This document shows, piece by piece, positions 9,201 to 17,029 of a DNA stretch of 64,000 nt. Source of the DNA: Georgenia satyanarayanai (lineage in GTDB: Bacteria > Actinomycetota > Actinomycetes > Actinomycetales > Actinomycetaceae); the NCBI RefSeq assembly GCF_900116375.1, contig NZ_UETB01000007.1, forward strand, positions 114,846-178,845, given 5' to 3'. The translations under genes and the position numbers were made by a program. Positions within the stretch are counted from its first letter, which is position 1, and every line of letters begins with the position of its first letter. The notes beneath the pieces are model-generated. The model saw only the letters and a program-made list of their open reading frames with translations, searched no databases and was not told the origin of the DNA.

Positions 9201-9547
9201 TCGGGTGCGGAGTCGTCGTGGAGGAGCCACAGCCAGGGCGCCGCCTGCCCCTCCTGCCCGTGCTCGGCGAGCGCGGCCCGCACGGCCGCCCCGAAGGTGC
9301 GAGGCGCAGGGACCTGGAGCACCCGCACGGTGGACACCTCACGCAGCCCGGCGGCGTCGATCGCCTCGTGGACCGGCACGCCCGTGCCCACCTCGCGGCC
9401 CGGGGCGCTGGTGTCGACGACGAGGACGGTCCCGACCGGGCGCGTCTGCTCCGCCAGGCCCCGCAGCGTCCGCGGCAGGTACGGCGAGACGCCGGGGCTC
9501 ACCACGACGGCGAGCGTCGTGGCGGCGCCGGCGTCAGTGGCCGACAT
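6203..9547 (-). CDS. Large membrane protein with N-terminal family 2 glycosyltransferase domain
   Basis: The product is 1114 aa. Residues about 10-300 are a GT2 domain: LAVVVSPGVSPYLPRTLRGLAEQTRPVGTVLVVD, then WLWLLHDDSAPEP, where HDDS holds the metal-binding acidic pair, and later GGPDPALGPFGDGLDLSQRAWLAGH. A basic linker follows (about 330-400), then at least ten hydrophobic helices and a soluble extracytoplasmic C-terminal part ending in one more TM helix (VAQAVGLGLTVLLALPVRRRREE). The start is ATG 9547, with an in-frame TTG directly before it as an alternative. It is flanked by whiB upstream and DUF5719 downstream, a conserved actinobacterial arrangement. The glycan product is unknown. 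A wall or membrane polymer is likely, given the topology. Confidence 0.88.
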   Translation of the reverse strand: MSATDAGAATTLAVVVSPGVSPYLPRTLRGLAEQTRPVGTVLVVDTSAPGREVGTGVPVHEAIDAAGLREVSTVRVLQVPAPRTFGAAVRAALAEHGQEGQAAPWLWLLHDDSAPEPRAHAELLRAGESGPSVAIAGPKQRDWAQPDLLLEAGVRATATGRRVPDIEDGEIDQGQHDAREDVLAVGTAGALVRRTFWDELGGPDPALGPFGDGLDLSQRAWLAGHRVVVVPGAVVHHARASYQGLRDLSSARPDPQTVPDPRRSFAARRRSQLFVWLTTTPWYWVPLVVLAILALAPVRALWRVATKEIGLVAAEMRAAAEVLARPAAVWRARRRHRATRRVPLRYLRPLRASWRDVARAKRNERRSQAAGRAHRVAPSELEIRERAALARQRRGTLALVLLGLTTVALVALAPLLTAGALRGGALAPLDAAARELWRTATSAWVPAGLGHAGPADPLLTVLAVAALPLGGAGGNVLTTAVLLLAVPLAGLGAWFAAGAATRSVLLRAWAAVVWALAPALLVGLGQGRLGAVLAHLALPWAALGVARAVGVHRRDVIVSGLADARRSDDGDDEPAAGPLPAAAAPEAVAPTAAGSISAAAGGGLALAVACAGAPVLLPAAVVVLVLLALVVPRHRRLLALVVVPPLLLLGPLLTAALGTLPDGGWRLLVADPGVPLASDAGAAWLAALGWPLALPGLAGLGEPWLTVVALAGGAAVALVAVLALLRGTGRARAVRAGWVAVVVGLATALLSTRTPVAVGRDLAGEAQVVHGWAGAGTSLALLGLLVATTAGGDGLREWLTERSFGWRQLSAGVVTAVMVLGPLVTAGAWLATVVDQRGQEGPLLALEGREAPPVPALARELQTGPERARVLALSAEGETVRAEVWRHAGPQLSETSTAVAARGLTSAGAPAAPDDATAELYELVAELATGTTDAAGEQLGRLAVGVVLVPPVTDADDATTRQDLIARLDATAGLERVTENDSGVIWRTSRSTGAAGAAQSVARARVVSAEGQVLATVPARPVGASGRVAAGEEGRLVVLAERADTAWRATYNGRSLRATTDGWRQAFELPAHTGRLEISYEPAWLTPWRVAQAVGLGLTVLLALPVRRRREETT

Positions 9548-9553
9548 CAAGCA

Positions 9554-9883
9554 TCAGACAGCCCGGCGCTTGAGCTTGCGACGCTCCCGCTCCGAGAGGC
9601 CGCCCCAGATGCCGAAGCGCTCGTCGTTGGCGAGGGCGTACTCCAGGCACTCGGCGCGGACGTCGCACGAGGTGCACACACGCTTGGCCTCGCGGGTGGA
9701 GCCGCCCTTCTCCGGGAAGAAGGCCTCGGGGTCGGTCTGCGCGCACAGCGCACGCTCCTGCCACCCGAGCAGACCCTCGTCCGACACCTCGTCCAGGGCG
9801 TACAGTCCCTGCTGCGGGGCGGCCGCCGTGACTCCGGTCGTCAGCGGACCATCACCGAGAATGTTCCACACTGCTCTTCCCAT
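9554..9883 (-). CDS. WhiB-family iron-sulfur transcriptional regulator, WhiB2/WhmD-like
   Basis: The product is 109 aa. The four [4Fe-4S] cysteines are at 47, 70, 73 and 79 (C-x22-C-x2-C-x5-C). The glycine turn GIWGG is at 91-95 and the basic DNA-binding tail ERRKLKRR follows. The variant resembles WhiB2/WhmD, which controls septation and cell division in mycobacteria and sporulation septation in Streptomyces. The neighbourhood (DUF1025, DUF3499) is also that of whiB2 in mycobacteria. ATG 9883 is the chosen start, with an in-frame GTG at codon 5 as an alternative. A good promoter lies at 9912-9941. The stop is only a few bases from the GT2 start, so the two may be cotranscribed. Confidence 0.93.
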   Translation of the reverse strand: MGRAVWNILGDGPLTTGVTAAAPQQGLYALDEVSDEGLLGWQERALCAQTDPEAFFPEKGGSTREAKRVCTSCDVRAECLEYALANDERFGIWGGLSERERRKLKRRAV

Positions 9884-9911
9884 CGTCGACCGGTCACTTG
9901 CCCTTCGATGA

Positions 9912-9941
9912 ATTACACGCGTGTCATACGCCTTCCGTCAA
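9912..9941 (-). promoter_or_regulatory. Predicted promoter of whiB with overlapping palindrome
   Basis: On the minus strand, TTGACG (9941-9936), an 18-base spacer and TGTAAT (9917-9912) give a near-consensus housekeeping promoter. A perfect 10-bp palindrome, ACACGCGTGT at 9915-9924, overlaps the -10 box and spacer, where a repressor or autoregulator could bind. Transcription would start around 9905, leaving a leader of about 22 bases. Confidence 0.55.
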
Positions 9942-10014
9942 GCGGAACGGTGCTATGAGGGCTTATTCACGCCGTCGCCGGGTCACACGCGTCCCACCGG
10001 CCTCACCGAGCGCG

Positions 10015-11181
10015 TTAGACGGACTCCTCGCGCTTCTTCCGCGCGAAGCGGGCGGGAAGGTCCGGGCCGTCCCAGACCTGGATCGCCCGCCAGATCGAGG
10101 CGGTCACGGGCACGGCCAGCACCGCCCCGGTGAGGCCGGCGAGGACGGTGCCGGCGGTGAGCGCCACGAGGATGACGAGGGGGTGCAGGCTCAAGGTTCT
10201 ACCCATGACGATCGGCTGGAGGAGGTCCCCCTCGAGCTGGTTGACGCCGACGACGATCGCGACGACGACGAGCGCCTCCACCGGTCCCACGGCGACGAGG
10301 GCGACGAGCGCCGCGAAGATGCCGGCGATGGTCGCGCCGACGAGCGGCACGAACGCGCCGAGGAACACGACCACCGACAGCGGGATCGCCAGCGGCACGC
10401 CGACGATCGCCAGGCCGATGCCGATGGCGACGGCGTCGACCGCCGCGATGATCGCCGTGCCCCGCACGTACCCACCGAGCGTGCGGACCGTCGCGTCCCC
10501 CACGCGCTGGCCCCGCCGGTAGCGGTGGCCCTCGAAGGGGCGCAGGAGGAACTCCCAGAGCTTCGGGCCGTCCTTGAGGAAGAAGAACAGCACGACGATC
10601 ATGATGAAGAAGCCGGCGATGAAGTCGACCGTCTGCGAGGCGCCGGCGATCGCGCCCGAGCCGACGGCGCTGGACTGCAGCAGGCCCGCGACGGACTCCT
10701 GAGCCGAGTCGATCTGCTCCTGGGTGATCTCGAAGGGCAGCCCCTGCACGTACTCCTGGAGCTCGGCGAAGCCCTCCAGCGCCTGGTCGCGCAGCTCGTC
10801 CCACTGGTCCACGACGGCGAGGGTCACCAGCCAGACCACACCACCGAGCACGGCGATGATCGCGACGAGCGCGATCCACGTCGCGAGGAGGGACGGCAGG
10901 CCCTTGCGCCGCAGGAAGGAGACGAGCGGGGAGATCGCGGCGGAGAGGACGAGCGCGATGAGCACCGGGATGACGACGAGCGTCAGCCGGGTGAGCACGA
11001 ACACGAGGACGGCGAGGACCGCGGTGACGGCCAGCACCTGCAGGGAGCGGGTGCCGACCCGGCCGAAGCCGTCGGACCACAGGCCCGGGGCGGCGCGCCC
11101 GGCCGGCTCCGGCTCCTCGACGTGCTCGACGGCGTCAGCGACGCGCGCGGTGTCACGCGACCGTCGGCTCAGTGGACTCAT
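10015..11181 (-). CDS. AI-2E family transporter (TqsA/YdiK-like permease)
   Basis: The product is 388 aa. It has about eight hydrophobic helices in the AI-2E/PerM pattern: paired N-terminal helices (LAVTAVLAVLVFVLTRLTLVVIPVLIALVLSAAISPLV), a soluble segment of about 80 residues, then FFIMIVVLFFFLKDGP and the C-terminal set ending LHPLVILVALTAGTVLAGLTGAVLAVPV. The family exports diverse small molecules and some members are Na+/H+ antiporters, so the family name does not prove autoinducer transport. ATG 11181 follows GGGAGGGG. An in-frame upstream extension to 11283 lacks a better ribosome site. It is divergent from the TIGR03089 gene. Confidence 0.9.
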   Translation of the reverse strand: MSPLSRRSRDTARVADAVEHVEEPEPAGRAAPGLWSDGFGRVGTRSLQVLAVTAVLAVLVFVLTRLTLVVIPVLIALVLSAAISPLVSFLRRKGLPSLLATWIALVAIIAVLGGVVWLVTLAVVDQWDELRDQALEGFAELQEYVQGLPFEITQEQIDSAQESVAGLLQSSAVGSGAIAGASQTVDFIAGFFIMIVVLFFFLKDGPKLWEFLLRPFEGHRYRRGQRVGDATVRTLGGYVRGTAIIAAVDAVAIGIGLAIVGVPLAIPLSVVVFLGAFVPLVGATIAGIFAALVALVAVGPVEALVVVAIVVGVNQLEGDLLQPIVMGRTLSLHPLVILVALTAGTVLAGLTGAVLAVPVTASIWRAIQVWDGPDLPARFARKKREESV

Positions 11182-11348
11182 GGTGCCCCTCCCGTGGGTG
11201 GTGCCGGCGGCCACGAGGGTACCGGCGGTGGGCGCGAGCCCCTCGCGCGAGGCACCCTCACAGCCGCCGACCAAGGTCCGCACAGCCTAACGACGCCGGA
11301 GCCCGGCCGCCCTCCCGCCGCAGGCGCGCCGCAGACTACGCTCAGGTC

Positions 11349-12197
11349 ATGAGCATCGCGACGAAGGTGCTCGACCTCCTCACCGGGGACGAGCCCAACC
11401 AGCCCCGCCTGACCTGGTACGGCCCGGACGACGAGCGCGTCGAGCTGTCCGGCCGCGTCCTGGCCAACTGGGTCACCAAGGCCACCAACCTCCTCGTGGA
11501 GGAGGGGGAGGTCGCGCCCGGCTCGCGGGTGCTCCTCGACGTGCCCGTGCACTGGCGCGCCCTCGTGTGGGCGATGGCGACGTGGTGCGCCGGTGGTGAG
11601 CTCGTGCTCCCGGCGGAGGAGGACGACGTCTCCGGCGACGACACCGACGACGAGCCCGAGCTGCGTGACCTGGACGAGGACGAGGACCCGCTGGACGACG
11701 ACGAGTCGGTCTTCGTGCCGGACGAGACGGCCGAGGAGCCGGACATCGCGGTGACCTCCCGACCGTCCGGCGCGCCGAGCGCGGGTCTCGTGCTCGTCGT
11801 CGCGCTGCCGGCGCTCGCCATGCACGTCGAGGAGCCGATCCCCGCGGGCGCCGTCGACGCCGCTGCGGCCCTCATGACCTACGGCGACCACCTCGGCCTC
11901 GTCCAGGAGCCCGGCGCCGGTGACGCCGCGCTCTCGGGTCCCGAGGTCGCTGGCTCGACCGGGGGGCCGGTGCCCTACGGCGAGCTCGCCGAGTGGTGCC
12001 GGGAGCAGACCCCGGCCTGCCACCGCGACGAGGAGCGTCCGCGCGTCCTGTGCGCGCCGCGCGACCACGTCGAGATGCTGGCGCACGCCGTCGCCGCCTG
12101 GCGCGCGGGCGGCTCCCTCGTGCTCCTCGGCGAGGACGTCGGCTCCAGCCGCTTCGACACGATCCAGGCCGCCGAGCGCGCCGCCGTGCGGTGCTGA
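11349..12197 (+). CDS. TIGR03089 family protein (AMP-binding-enzyme-like, incomplete)
   Basis: The product is 282 aa. The start, KVLDLLTGDEPNQPRLTWYGPDDERVELSGRVLANWVTKATNLL, and the end, HAVAAWRAGGSLVLLGED, match TIGR03089. That actinobacterial family resembles the N-terminal lobe of acyl-adenylating (AMP-binding) enzymes but lacks the catalytic C-terminal domain and the usual phosphate-binding loop. A strongly acidic linker (about residues 90-135, many D/E) separates two conserved blocks. Function is unknown. The stop codon overlaps the GTG start of the following glycosyltransferase, so the two are probably translated together, and this protein may serve the same surface-glycan programme. 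Confidence 0.85.
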   Translation: MSIATKVLDLLTGDEPNQPRLTWYGPDDERVELSGRVLANWVTKATNLLVEEGEVAPGSRVLLDVPVHWRALVWAMATWCAGGELVLPAEEDDVSGDDTDDEPELRDLDEDEDPLDDDESVFVPDETAEEPDIAVTSRPSGAPSAGLVLVVALPALAMHVEEPIPAGAVDAAAALMTYGDHLGLVQEPGAGDAALSGPEVAGSTGGPVPYGELAEWCREQTPACHRDEERPRVLCAPRDHVEMLAHAVAAWRAGGSLVLLGEDVGSSRFDTIQAAERAAVRC

Positions 12198-12979
12198 GCC
12201 CCACACCGCCGCTCGTCTCGGTCATCATGCCGATGCACGACGCCGCGGCCTTCGTCGGCGCGGGGATCCGCTCGGTCCAGGCGCAGACCGTCCAGGAGTG
12301 GGAGCTCCTCGTCGTCGACGACTCCTCCAGCGACGACTCCCACGCCGTCGCGGAGCGCGCCGCGGCCACCGACCCCCGCGTGCGGGTGCTGCGCAACGAC
12401 GGGCCGAGCGGGGCGGGCCCGACGCGCAACGTGGGGATCGACGCGGCACGAGGCCGCTACATCGCCTTCCTCGACAGCGACGACCTGTGGCTGCCGACCA
12501 AGCTCGAGCGGCAGCTCGCCCTCCTCGAGGTGTCCGGCGCCCCCCTCGTCTACAGCGCCTACTACAAGGTGGACGCGGACTTCTCCGGCGAGGCGGTCGA
12601 CTTCGAGCCGAACGGGCGGGTCGTGCGCGCCCCGCTGCGGCTGGAGTACCACCACCTGCTGCGTCAGGACTACATCGGCTTCCTCACGGCCGTCTACGAC
12701 ACCCGGGCCCTCGGCAAGCGGCTGCTGCCCTCGATCGAGCGCCGGCAGGACTACGCCCTCATGCTCGCGATCCTCCGCGACGGGCACGTCGCCCGCGGGC
12801 TGGACGAGCCGCTGGCCCTCTACCGGGCCGGCCGCACCGGCTCCCTGTCGGCGAACAAGCTCGTCGCGGCGCGGTACAACTGGCACATCTACCGCCACGT
12901 CGAGGAGCTGCCCCTCCCGCGAGCGCTGTGGGCGTTCGGGAACTACGCCGTGCGGGCTGGGCTCAAGTACCTCATCTGA
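12191..12979 (+). CDS. Family 2 glycosyltransferase
   Basis: The product is 262 aa, a single-domain GT2. It shows VSVIMPMHDAAAFVGAGIRSVQAQT, LLVVDDSSSDDS, the GPTRNVGIDAARGRYIAFLDSDDLW block with the DSD metal-binding motif near residue 97, and ERRQDYALMLAIL with the ED-like acceptor-site acids. Length is normal for a cytoplasmic GT-A transferase. The start is GTG 12191, in frame with the first conserved beta strand. The gene overlaps the stop of the upstream TIGR03089 gene by 7 bases, and its end overlaps the convergent DUF916-like gene by 8 bases. The sugar donor cannot be predicted. Confidence 0.9.
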   Translation: MLSPTPPLVSVIMPMHDAAAFVGAGIRSVQAQTVQEWELLVVDDSSSDDSHAVAERAAATDPRVRVLRNDGPSGAGPTRNVGIDAARGRYIAFLDSDDLWLPTKLERQLALLEVSGAPLVYSAYYKVDADFSGEAVDFEPNGRVVRAPLRLEYHHLLRQDYIGFLTAVYDTRALGKRLLPSIERRQDYALMLAILRDGHVARGLDEPLALYRAGRTGSLSANKLVAARYNWHIYRHVEELPLPRALWAFGNYAVRAGLKYLI

Positions 12980-14087
12980 CGGCAGTCGCGTCGGTGTCCG
13001 AGCCCTCAGCGGCGGGATCCTCATCCTCCGCCTCTGCGGACGCCGCGGCGACCGCGGCGTCGATGCGTGCCTGGATGCGCGCGGCGGACCGCCTGCGCGC
13101 CCTGACCACGAGGAGCGGGGCAGCGACGAGGAGGGCGAGCAGTACGAGCTGGGACCACGGCACCGTCCACACCCGGAACTCCACCGTGCCCGGCTCAAGG
13201 ACCGCGGGCACCTCGTCCTCCCCCACACCCAGGGGCGTCGCGACGACCTCGCCGCGCCCGAGGAACAGCGGCCAGACCTCGATCTCACCGGTGCCGGCCG
13301 CGCTCTGACCGGGAAGCACCTCGCGGTGCTCGCCGGAGACCTCCCCGCCACCGACTCCGAAGAGCCCGGTGACCGTCGCGTCGACGTCGGCGCCCACCCG
13401 GACGTTGCCCGTGTTGTCCACGGTGTAGTCGACGGTGACCGTCCCGGGGGCGAAGGGGTTCCAGGACGGGGAGTAGGTGGCCTCGACCTCGGGCGTGACC
13501 TCGGCGAGCACCTCTCCAGCGACGCGCAGGTGGAGCCGGACCCCGACGCGCGAGCTCATCTGCAGCGAGGTGTCCCCGCCCTGCACGAGCTCGGCGACCA
13601 CACCGGCCGGGTGGTCACCGGGGGTCGCCTCGGACGGGACGGTGATCTCCACGGGGACGACGGTGCTCGAGGAGGCCGGCGCCTCCAGCACGATGCCTCC
13701 GCCGTCGCGGGGCGTCGCGCCGTCGACCTCCCCTATCTCCACCCAGCTCCCCCCGTCCTGCGGCGGTGCCTCGGCGGGGAGGAGGTCGAAGTTCCCGTCG
13801 TCGTCGACGAGTCCGTCGCTGGCATAGACCGCGAAGGTGGCGTCGTGCGCGCTGAAGTTCGTCACGACGACGAAGTCCGAGACCGAGGTGCCGGCCTCGA
13901 TCTCGTGACGCAGCGAGACCCGGCCGTCCGCGCCGTCCTCGCCAGCCGGCTCGAGCGCCCACGTCGTCCCGGCAGCGGCGTCGTCGGTGTCGGTCGCCGC
14001 CGGGAGCGCGGCCGCGGCGGGCAGGGCGGCGGCGCCGACGACGAGCGCACCGGTGGCCAGGAACCTGGAAAGACGGAGCACGGTCAT
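12972..14087 (-). CDS. Secreted, membrane-anchored DUF916/WxL-binding-like protein
   Basis: The product is 371 aa. It has an N-terminal signal peptide (LATGALVVGAAALPAAAALPAA). Residues about 40-180 form a beta domain with WALEPAGEDGADGRVSLRHEIEAGTSVSDFVVVTNFSAHDATFAVYASDG and VPVEITVPSEATPGDHPAGVVAEL, the pattern of DUF916 (WxL-protein/peptidoglycan-binding). A second beta domain follows, then one TM helix (SQLVLLALLVAAPLLVV) and a basic and then acidic cytoplasmic tail. The topology is like surface proteins that display wall-interacting domains outside. It is probably monocistronic: a strong hairpin at 14110-14145 separates it from the upstream ThuA gene, and its end overlaps the convergent GT2 gene. 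Confidence 0.82.
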   Translation of the reverse strand: MTVLRLSRFLATGALVVGAAALPAAAALPAATDTDDAAAGTTWALEPAGEDGADGRVSLRHEIEAGTSVSDFVVVTNFSAHDATFAVYASDGLVDDDGNFDLLPAEAPPQDGGSWVEIGEVDGATPRDGGGIVLEAPASSSTVVPVEITVPSEATPGDHPAGVVAELVQGGDTSLQMSSRVGVRLHLRVAGEVLAEVTPEVEATYSPSWNPFAPGTVTVDYTVDNTGNVRVGADVDATVTGLFGVGGGEVSGEHREVLPGQSAAGTGEIEVWPLFLGRGEVVATPLGVGEDEVPAVLEPGTVEFRVWTVPWSQLVLLALLVAAPLLVVRARRRSAARIQARIDAAVAAASAEAEDEDPAAEGSDTDATAVR

Positions 14088-14109
14088 CCTCGGAAGTGTA
14101 GGAGTCGGT

Positions 14110-14145
14110 GCAGGCGGGCGGGGCGGTTCCGCCCCGCCCGCCTGC
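14110..14145 (-). terminator. Strong rho-independent-like hairpin after the ThuA gene
   Basis: Perfect 17-bp arms (14110-14126 and 14129-14145, all G/C-rich) are separated by only two bases (TT). The hairpin begins eight bases after the stop codon of the leftward ThuA gene. No clear T-run follows, as is usual in high-GC actinobacteria. Confidence 0.8.
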
Positions 14146-14152
14146 GGGGTGG

Positions 14153-15757
14153 TCAGTCGACCGGGAACAGCGAGACGGTCACCCGCGCGCTGTAGTCACC
14201 CTCGGCGGAACCGACCGGCGCGTCGAGGACGAGCCGGGCGTCGAGCTCGGCGGTGCCGCGACGACCCTCGTTGGCGGCGGAGGCCAGGCGCGAGGGGGTG
14301 GACAGTCCGGTGCCGCCGTCGACCGCGGTGGCCTGGGCCGGTCCGGCGCTGACGCCCTCACGTGGGCTCAGCACACGGGGGATCCAGCCGAGGTGCTCGG
14401 CCCCGATGACGTCGGAGTCCGACACGAAGTCCGAGGACTGGCCGGACGCGACCCATCCCCCGCCCCCCGCCTGCTCGGCGTTGCGGGCGTCGGTGACGGT
14501 CACCGTCGGCAGGTCACCGGTGTAGCGCCAGCGGTCCGGGCGCTCGCCCGCGGGCGTGAGCTCCACGCCGTCGCCGTAGTCGCCGACGGTGAGGGTGAGG
14601 GAACCGGGCTTGTCGACGATCGAGACGTCCACCGGGATGCCGTCGGCGTCGCTGGGACCGCCGCTCCCGGACAGCGCGCGCTGCCACACGATGAGGTCCT
14701 CGACCTTGTCCTCGAGGCCGGCGACACCCGCGTCCGCGGCCCCGACGCGGGCCTGGAGGAGCGAGGCCAGCGCGCCGTCGTGGTCGCCCCCGGCCGCCGC
14801 ACCCTTGGCGGAGGCGAGGAGCGCCGCGATGGCCGCCTTGGCGTCGGCGTCCCCGGCGGTGTCGCCGGCGATGATCGCCTCGACCTCGGGGAAGGTCACG
14901 CAGTCGCCACCGCCGGAGACGAGGCCGGCCGACCACTCGATGCCGGAGAGCACGTGGCCGAGCCACAGCGGGTCCTGCCACGACGCGTCGGTGTGGCCGG
15001 CGCCGCTGTACCAGGAGCGGCCACCCTCGAAGTTCTGGCACCAGGCGATCGGGTGGTCCTCACCCATCGCACCGAATCCCGGGTTGTAGGTGGACTCGTC
15101 GAGCGTCATGAGGACGTGGACGTCCTCGCGGGGGTTGACGGTGTAGTTGTACCACTCGTCGAAGCGGGACCACTCCACGGGCAGACCGTCGGTCGAGGGG
15201 TGCGCCGGGTTCTCCACGCGCATCGTCGCCTGCTGCTGCTGCGGGTGGTTGCGGAACCGGGCGCCGCCACCGGTCAGCTCGCTGTACCAGGGCACCGTGT
15301 GGAGGGTGTCCGTCGCGGCGTGCAGGCCCACGAAGCCGCCGCCGCCACGGATGTACCCCTGGAAGGCGGCGACCTCGGCGTCGTCGAGCAGCCGGGGGCG
15401 GGCCGGGTCCATGTTGTTCGTGCCGTCGACCGGGGAGTTGAAGATGATCGCGGAGTACTTCGACAGGTCCTCGGCCGAGGTGAACGGGGTCGACTCGAGG
15501 GTGAGGTCCGACTGTGCGGGGTCCCAGACGTCGACGTCGAAGCCGTGCTCCTCGCCGAGCGCGATGAGGGCGTTGGTGGTCGGGACGATGTGGGAGTGGC
15601 GGAACCCGAGCGTCTTGCCGACCACCAGCACCTGGTAGTCCTCGGCGGGCTCCTCGCCGGGAGTGTCGGCCGTCGCTGACGGGGCGACGACACCTGCTCC
15701 CAGGGCGACTGCGGCGGTGATGACCGCCGCGCGTACTCGTGAGACGTTCTGCTTCAT
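14153..15757 (-). CDS. Secreted ThuA-domain protein
   Basis: The product is 534 aa. It has a cleavable signal peptide (AAVITAAVALGAGVVAPSATA). Residues about 40-270 are a ThuA-like class I glutamine-amidotransferase-type fold with VLVVGKTLGFRHSHI, GGGGFVGLHAATDTLHTVPWYSELTGGGARFRNHPQQQ, PVEWSRFDEWYNYTVNPREDVHVLM and HPIAWCQNFEGGRSWYSGAGHTD. The last 240 residues contain a helical repeat-like linker and a beta domain. ThuA proteins act in trehalose utilisation and have been tied to 3-keto-disaccharide metabolism. Secretion puts this one outside the membrane. GAAAGG precedes the ATG. It is separated by about 40 kb from the Gfo/Idh/MocA and DUF1080 genes at 55-63 kb, with which it may cooperate. 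Confidence 0.9.
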   Translation of the reverse strand: MKQNVSRVRAAVITAAVALGAGVVAPSATADTPGEEPAEDYQVLVVGKTLGFRHSHIVPTTNALIALGEEHGFDVDVWDPAQSDLTLESTPFTSAEDLSKYSAIIFNSPVDGTNNMDPARPRLLDDAEVAAFQGYIRGGGGFVGLHAATDTLHTVPWYSELTGGGARFRNHPQQQQATMRVENPAHPSTDGLPVEWSRFDEWYNYTVNPREDVHVLMTLDESTYNPGFGAMGEDHPIAWCQNFEGGRSWYSGAGHTDASWQDPLWLGHVLSGIEWSAGLVSGGGDCVTFPEVEAIIAGDTAGDADAKAAIAALLASAKGAAAGGDHDGALASLLQARVGAADAGVAGLEDKVEDLIVWQRALSGSGGPSDADGIPVDVSIVDKPGSLTLTVGDYGDGVELTPAGERPDRWRYTGDLPTVTVTDARNAEQAGGGGWVASGQSSDFVSDSDVIGAEHLGWIPRVLSPREGVSAGPAQATAVDGGTGLSTPSRLASAANEGRRGTAELDARLVLDAPVGSAEGDYSARVTVSLFPVD

Positions 15758-15813
15758 TGCAGACCTTTCGTGTGGGCGGGTTGCCGCTGCCCGAGGCTCG
15801 TCATTAAGTTTCG

Positions 15814-15831
15814 CGCAACGACATTATTGCG
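15814..15831. promoter_or_regulatory. Imperfect palindrome upstream of the ThuA gene (possible operator)
   Basis: CGCAA and TTGCG flank an 8-base centre, in an AT-richer stretch 57 bases before the ThuA start codon. The surrounding sequence (15801-15840) is the most AT-rich part of this region and is a likely promoter area. I could not fix -35/-10 boxes with confidence. Confidence 0.3.
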
Positions 15832-15904
15832 TTCGTCACACTACTGATGTGGTGACCCGTGCGTCAACGTTCTGTCCACGGGCTGACCGAAGACGGGTGA
15901 CGCC

Positions 15905-17029
15905 TCAGCGGCGAGCGGCGCCGCGGAGGGCTGCGACGAAGTCGTCGCTGACGGTGGCCCAGTCGTAGCGCTCGCGCGCGGCCCTTCGTCCCGCCGCGCC
16001 CAGGTCGGCCGCACGCCCCGGCGCCGCGCGCAGGGCGAGGACGGCGTCGGCGGCCGCGGCAGGGTCCGCGAAGGGGACGACGACGCCGGAACCCGCCGTC
16101 GTGACGACGTCACGGGCCAGCGGCAGCGGGGTGGTGACGACCGGGACGCCGTGAGCCATGTACTCGAGCACCTTGGTCGGCATGCTGTGGCGGTAGTTGG
16201 GCAGGTCCTGCAGGAGCGACAGGCCGGCGAGCGCGCCGTCGAGGAGCTCGCCGGCACGGTCGTTGGGGACGAAGCCGTGCCAGTGCACGTCGCCGCGCTC
16301 GTGCGCCTCCCGGACGAGCGCCTCGGCGGGGCCGTGCGCGGGCCCGACCACGTGGGTGGTCAGGGCGCCGGCGGTGCGTTCCCGGAGGAGGCGGCCCGTC
16401 TCGACCACCTCCAGCGCGCCGCGCTCGAGGGTGATGCTCCCGAGGTAGACCGCCCGGTCGGTCCCGGGCACCGGGGCGTCGGCGGGCACCGGCACCGTGT
16501 TCGGCACGACGACGTGCTCGCGGGTGAAGCGCTTCCGGTAGCCGTACTCGGCGAGCAGGAGCGTGAGGCGTCGCTCCGCCCACCGCTCCGCGCGGCGCAC
16601 CAGGCCGGCGGCCACGGCACGGGCGGGACGGGGCAGCCAGGGCTTGGCCACGACCGCGGCGGCGGTGTCCTCATGGACGTCCCACACGGCTCTGGGGCGC
16701 AGCGAGCGGGGAACGGCGAGGAGGAGCTCGGGGTCGTGGACGAGGACGACGTCGTGCGCCCTGCCCAGCCCGCGCACGAGACGGCGGGCGTCCCGGAGGG
16801 CGCGGAGCCGGCGTCGACCGGTCGCCCGGGGCACGTCGACGCAGTGCAGGCGGCCCGCACCGTGCGTCGCGTCCGGCGGCACCGGAAGGTCGTAGCCCCT
16901 GAACGGGGCGGCGTAGGTGACGTCCCACCCGGCTGCGAGCAGTGCCGGGACCTGCCGGTGGCGGATGCGCGCGTCCTGCGGGTGGTGCACGACCGTGACC
17001 ACCAGGACCGACGGCCGCTGCGACGTCAT
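15905..17029 (-). CDS. GT4-like glycosyltransferase (GT-B fold)
   Basis: The product is 374 aa. The first Rossmann half has VLVVTVVHHPQDARIRHRQVPALLAAGWDVTYAAPF and VVLVHDPELLLAVP. The second has AVYLGSITLERGALEVVETGRLL, THVVGPAHGP, VHWHGFVPNDRAGELLDGALAGLSLLQDLPNYRHSMPTKVLEYMAHGVPVVTTPLPLARDVV. The E of PTKVLEYMAHG is in the donor-binding position of retaining GT4 enzymes. The ATG at 17029 overlaps the stop of the ABC ATPase (ATGA), so it is the last gene of a leftward operon wecC-like / permease / ATPase / GT. A role in building the polymer exported by that ABC system is likely. Confidence 0.88.
   Translation of the reverse strand: MTSQRPSVLVVTVVHHPQDARIRHRQVPALLAAGWDVTYAAPFRGYDLPVPPDATHGAGRLHCVDVPRATGRRRLRALRDARRLVRGLGRAHDVVLVHDPELLLAVPRSLRPRAVWDVHEDTAAAVVAKPWLPRPARAVAAGLVRRAERWAERRLTLLLAEYGYRKRFTREHVVVPNTVPVPADAPVPGTDRAVYLGSITLERGALEVVETGRLLRERTAGALTTHVVGPAHGPAEALVREAHERGDVHWHGFVPNDRAGELLDGALAGLSLLQDLPNYRHSMPTKVLEYMAHGVPVVTTPLPLARDVVTTAGSGVVVPFADPAAAADAVLALRAAPGRAADLGAAGRRAARERYDWATVSDDFVAALRGAARR

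Noticed and set aside
6332..9958. A very long open frame on the plus strand opposite the large GT2 membrane gene
   Set aside because: High-GC codon bias leaves the antisense frame open. The translation is Gly/Arg/Glu/Ala-rich with no fold-like pattern, while the minus strand has clear GT2 motifs and TM helices.
10015..11181. Quorum-sensing AI-2 exporter
   Set aside because: The family name is historic and no luxS or other AI-2 gene is in the window, so only the permease family is claimed.
14110..14145. Riboswitch or structured RNA
   Set aside because: It is a single perfect hairpin right after a stop codon, with no conserved multi-helix architecture; a terminator explains it.
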